This document shows, one piece after another, positions 6,670 through 7,916 of a DNA stretch of 7,916 bases. Where the stretch lies: the NCBI GenBank assembly GCA_029571425.1, contig JAKPSR010000384.1, positions 1-7,916 of the forward strand. The letters are read 5' to 3'. The stretch is from Spirochaetota bacterium. GTDB taxonomy: Bacteria; Spirochaetota; Spirochaetia; Treponematales; Treponemataceae. The notes under the pieces are model-generated. The model made no database searches, had not been told where the DNA came from, and saw only the letters and a list, made by a program, of their open reading frames with translations. Positions within the stretch are counted from its first letter, which is position 1. Each line of letters starts with the position of its first letter. Made by a program: the position numbers and the translations under genes.

Positions 6670-6692
6670 CCGGGGCCCCTCCGTTGTATACG
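6663..6692 (+). promoter_or_regulatory. Predicted sigma70-type promoter of the aminotransferase gene
   Basis: A perfect -35 box, TTGACA, lies at 6663-6668. With an 18-bp spacer the best -10 is TATACG (6687-6692, four of six). Transcription would start near 6699, about three bases before the ATG at 6702. There is no purine-rich Shine-Dalgarno before that ATG, consistent with a leaderless message. The -10 is the weak part, and TACGAT at 6689-6694 is an alternative. Confidence 0.55.
6666..6687. promoter_or_regulatory. Interrupted dyad over the divergent promoters, candidate operator
   Basis: ACAAC (6666-6670) and GTTGT (6683-6687) form a perfect 5-bp inverted repeat. It extends by GG/CC (6672-6673 and 6681-6682) if one C (6671) is looped out. 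Inside it sits the 8-bp palindrome GGGGCCCC (6672-6679). The dyad covers the shared -35 box and reaches the first base of the plus-side -10, so a bound regulator could block both promoters. The arms are short and chance is possible. Confidence 0.35.
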
Positions 6693-6701
6693 ATACTCAC
6701 T

Positions 6702-7916
6702 ATGTCTAACCAAAACGCACGACACCCTCTCGCGCAGGAACTCAACGCCGTATTGGCGCCCTGCATCGCGGGCCGCCTCTTGTCCGACCTCGGGCAGCGC
6801 CTCTATTTCCCGAAGGGCATCATCGCCCAAAGCGGCGAGGCGAAAAAGCTCGGCAAAACGGCGAACGCGACGATCGGGATGGCGTGCAAGGACGGGAAAC
6901 CCGTAATCCTGTCCTCTCTCAAGGACCAGCTTCCCTCCCTGAGCGCGGGCGAGGCCGTCGCCTACGCCCCGACCGCCGGCGTCGAGGAGCTCCGATCCTA
7001 CTGGCTCGAGGCGATCAGGCGAAAAAACCCCTCGCTCGGGTCGACCCCCGTCTCGCTTCCGGTCCTCGTGCCCGGCCTCACCGCCGGTATTTCCTTCCTT
7101 TCCGACCTCTTCCTCGGCGAGGGGATCACCCTGCTTACGGGCAATCCCGCCTGGGACAACTACGTTCTGATCGTGGAGGCGCGCCGGGGCGCCAACCTCG
7201 CCAGCTTCCAGGTCTTCCAAGACGGGGGCTTCGACGCCGCCGGCTTCCGCGCCGCGGTGACCGAGCAGGCCAAGTCAGGATCGGTCCGCGTCCTCCTAAA
7301 CTTCCCGCAGAACCCCGCCGGCTACACCCCGACCAGGGCCGAGGCCGCGACGATCCGCGACATCCTCGTCTCGGCCGCCGATTCCGGCGCGGACGTCATG
7401 GTGTGGTGCGACGACGCGTACTTCGGCCTTGACTACGAGGACGACATCGAGCCTGAGTCCCTGTTCGCGCGCCTCGCCGGCGCGCACGAGCGAATCCTCG
7501 CGGTCAAGATCGACGGGCCGACGAAGGAGGACTACGTGTGGGGCCTCCGCACCGGCTTCCTCACCTTCGGCTCGAAGGGAATGAACGAGGCACAGTACGA
7601 GGCCTTGGTCAAGAAACTGATGGGCGCGATCCGCTCGTCCGTCTCCTGCGCCGCGACGCCGTCGCAGTCCTTGATGCTGAAGATCGCGCAGGACCCCCGG
7701 ACCGAGGGCGAAAAGGCGGCGTTTCGAACGCTCCTCGAGGAGCGTTATCGCGTCGTGCGCGCCTTCATCGACGCGCACGCGGGCCATCCCGTGCTCACCG
7801 CCCTCCCCTTCAACTCGGGCTACTTCATGAGCATGCGCTGCTCCGGGGTGGGCGCCGAGGAACTCCGCGTCAAGCTCCTTCACGATCACGGAATCGGGAC
7901 GATATCGATCGACCCG
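6702..7916 (+). CDS. PLP-dependent aminotransferase, class I/II fold (3' end beyond window)
   Basis: The 405 codons present encode most of a fold-type I PLP enzyme, which would move an amino group between an amino acid and a 2-oxo acid in the cytosol. Visible features are the cofactor-stacking aromatic region NPAWDNY (148-154, W151), NFPQNPAG (200-207, N204 for the PLP hydroxyl) and DDAY (237-240, D237 for the pyridine nitrogen). The Schiff-base lysine is most likely K275 in DGPTKEDYVWGLRTGF, with R283 near the phosphate. NSGYFMSM (371-378) is the C-terminal substrate-side segment. An N-terminal stretch, HPLAQELN...RLYFPKGI...SGEAK (8-48), looks particular to a subgroup I associate with spirochaetes. 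Substrate cannot be assigned; an aspartate or aromatic aminotransferase label would be a guess. The gene is divergent from the bat operon. The ATG at 6702 has no Shine-Dalgarno and lies next to a predicted start point. Confidence 0.88.
   Translation, partial: MSNQNARHPLAQELNAVLAPCIAGRLLSDLGQRLYFPKGIIAQSGEAKKLGKTANATIGMACKDGKPVILSSLKDQLPSLSAGEAVAYAPTAGVEELRSYWLEAIRRKNPSLGSTPVSLPVLVPGLTAGISFLSDLFLGEGITLLTGNPAWDNYVLIVEARRGANLASFQVFQDGGFDAAGFRAAVTEQAKSGSVRVLLNFPQNPAGYTPTRAEAATIRDILVSAADSGADVMVWCDDAYFGLDYEDDIEPESLFARLAGAHERILAVKIDGPTKEDYVWGLRTGFLTFGSKGMNEAQYEALVKKLMGAIRSSVSCAATPSQSLMLKIAQDPRTEGEKAAFRTLLEERYRVVRAFIDAHAGHPVLTALPFNSGYFMSMRCSGVGAEELRVKLLHDHGIGTISIDP

Noticed and set aside
6672..6679. 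GGGGCCCC palindrome as a terminator stem
   Set aside because: There is no loop and no following T-run, and it lies between divergent promoters. It is noted only as the centre of a possible operator.
6633..7220. N-terminal extension of the MoxR open frame (about 196 extra residues)
   Set aside because: It is antisense to the aminotransferase, has no MoxR family similarity, and a strong promoter with its start point lies just before the ATG at 6632.
7296..7889. Long minus-strand open frame of 197 codons
   Set aside because: It is the mirror of the aminotransferase coding strand. Its composition (runs of Glu, Arg, Gly, Val) is typical of antisense frames in GC-rich genes, and no domain is visible.

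Overview
This window is a GC-rich bacterial chromosomal segment, tightly packed, with G/C strongly preferred at third codon positions. It holds a seven-gene minus-strand operon reading from about 6632 down to the left edge. A divergent plus-strand aminotransferase gene starts at 6702 and runs off the right edge. No tRNA, rRNA, CRISPR array, insertion sequence or phage gene was seen. Gene content and order (MoxR AAA+ ATPase, short DUF58 protein, one-membrane-segment DUF4381/BatD-like protein, two VWA proteins, TPR lipoprotein, BatD) match the Bat (Bacteroides aerotolerance) locus. The order is the one I recall from spirochaetes such as Borrelia (BB0176 down to BB0170), so a GC-rich spirochaete is my best guess. 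That rests on recalled synteny, not on a marker gene.

Minus-strand operon, in transcription order: MoxR (6632-5619), DUF58 (5609-4731), exported one-TM protein (4734-3877), BatA-type VWA (3890-2895), BatB-type VWA (2898-1915), BatC-type TPR lipoprotein (1927-1310) and BatD-type protein (1361-90). The only intergenic gap is 9 bp, between MoxR and DUF58. All later genes overlap by 4 to 52 bp, which implies one transcript and translational coupling. By family knowledge, MoxR ATPases act with VWA proteins as chaperone-like systems that mature or remodel client complexes. Here the ATPase and DUF58 protein would be cytosolic. BatA and BatB would be membrane anchored with their VWA domains outside the cytoplasm. 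BatC and the two BatD-like proteins would supply envelope-side protein-protein contacts. The client is unknown.

The 69-bp divergent intergenic region (6633-6701) is the most interesting regulatory stretch. Two sigma70-like promoters facing opposite ways appear to use the same seven bases (6663-6669, TTGACAA) as their -35 element. Both predicted start points fall only 2-3 nt before the respective ATG, so both mRNAs look leaderless. An interrupted dyad (ACAAC-N12-GTTGT) overlies the shared -35 box and the plus-side -10.

At the left edge, the BatD-type gene ends in a TAG exactly where related BatE-type proteins continue from a second membrane helix into an SH3-like domain. The same frame past the TAG reads like the start of such a domain. 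This points to a nonsense truncation, a readthrough site or a sequencing error. Otherwise the system is a recognisable Bat/MoxR operon. I do not see a wholly new system.
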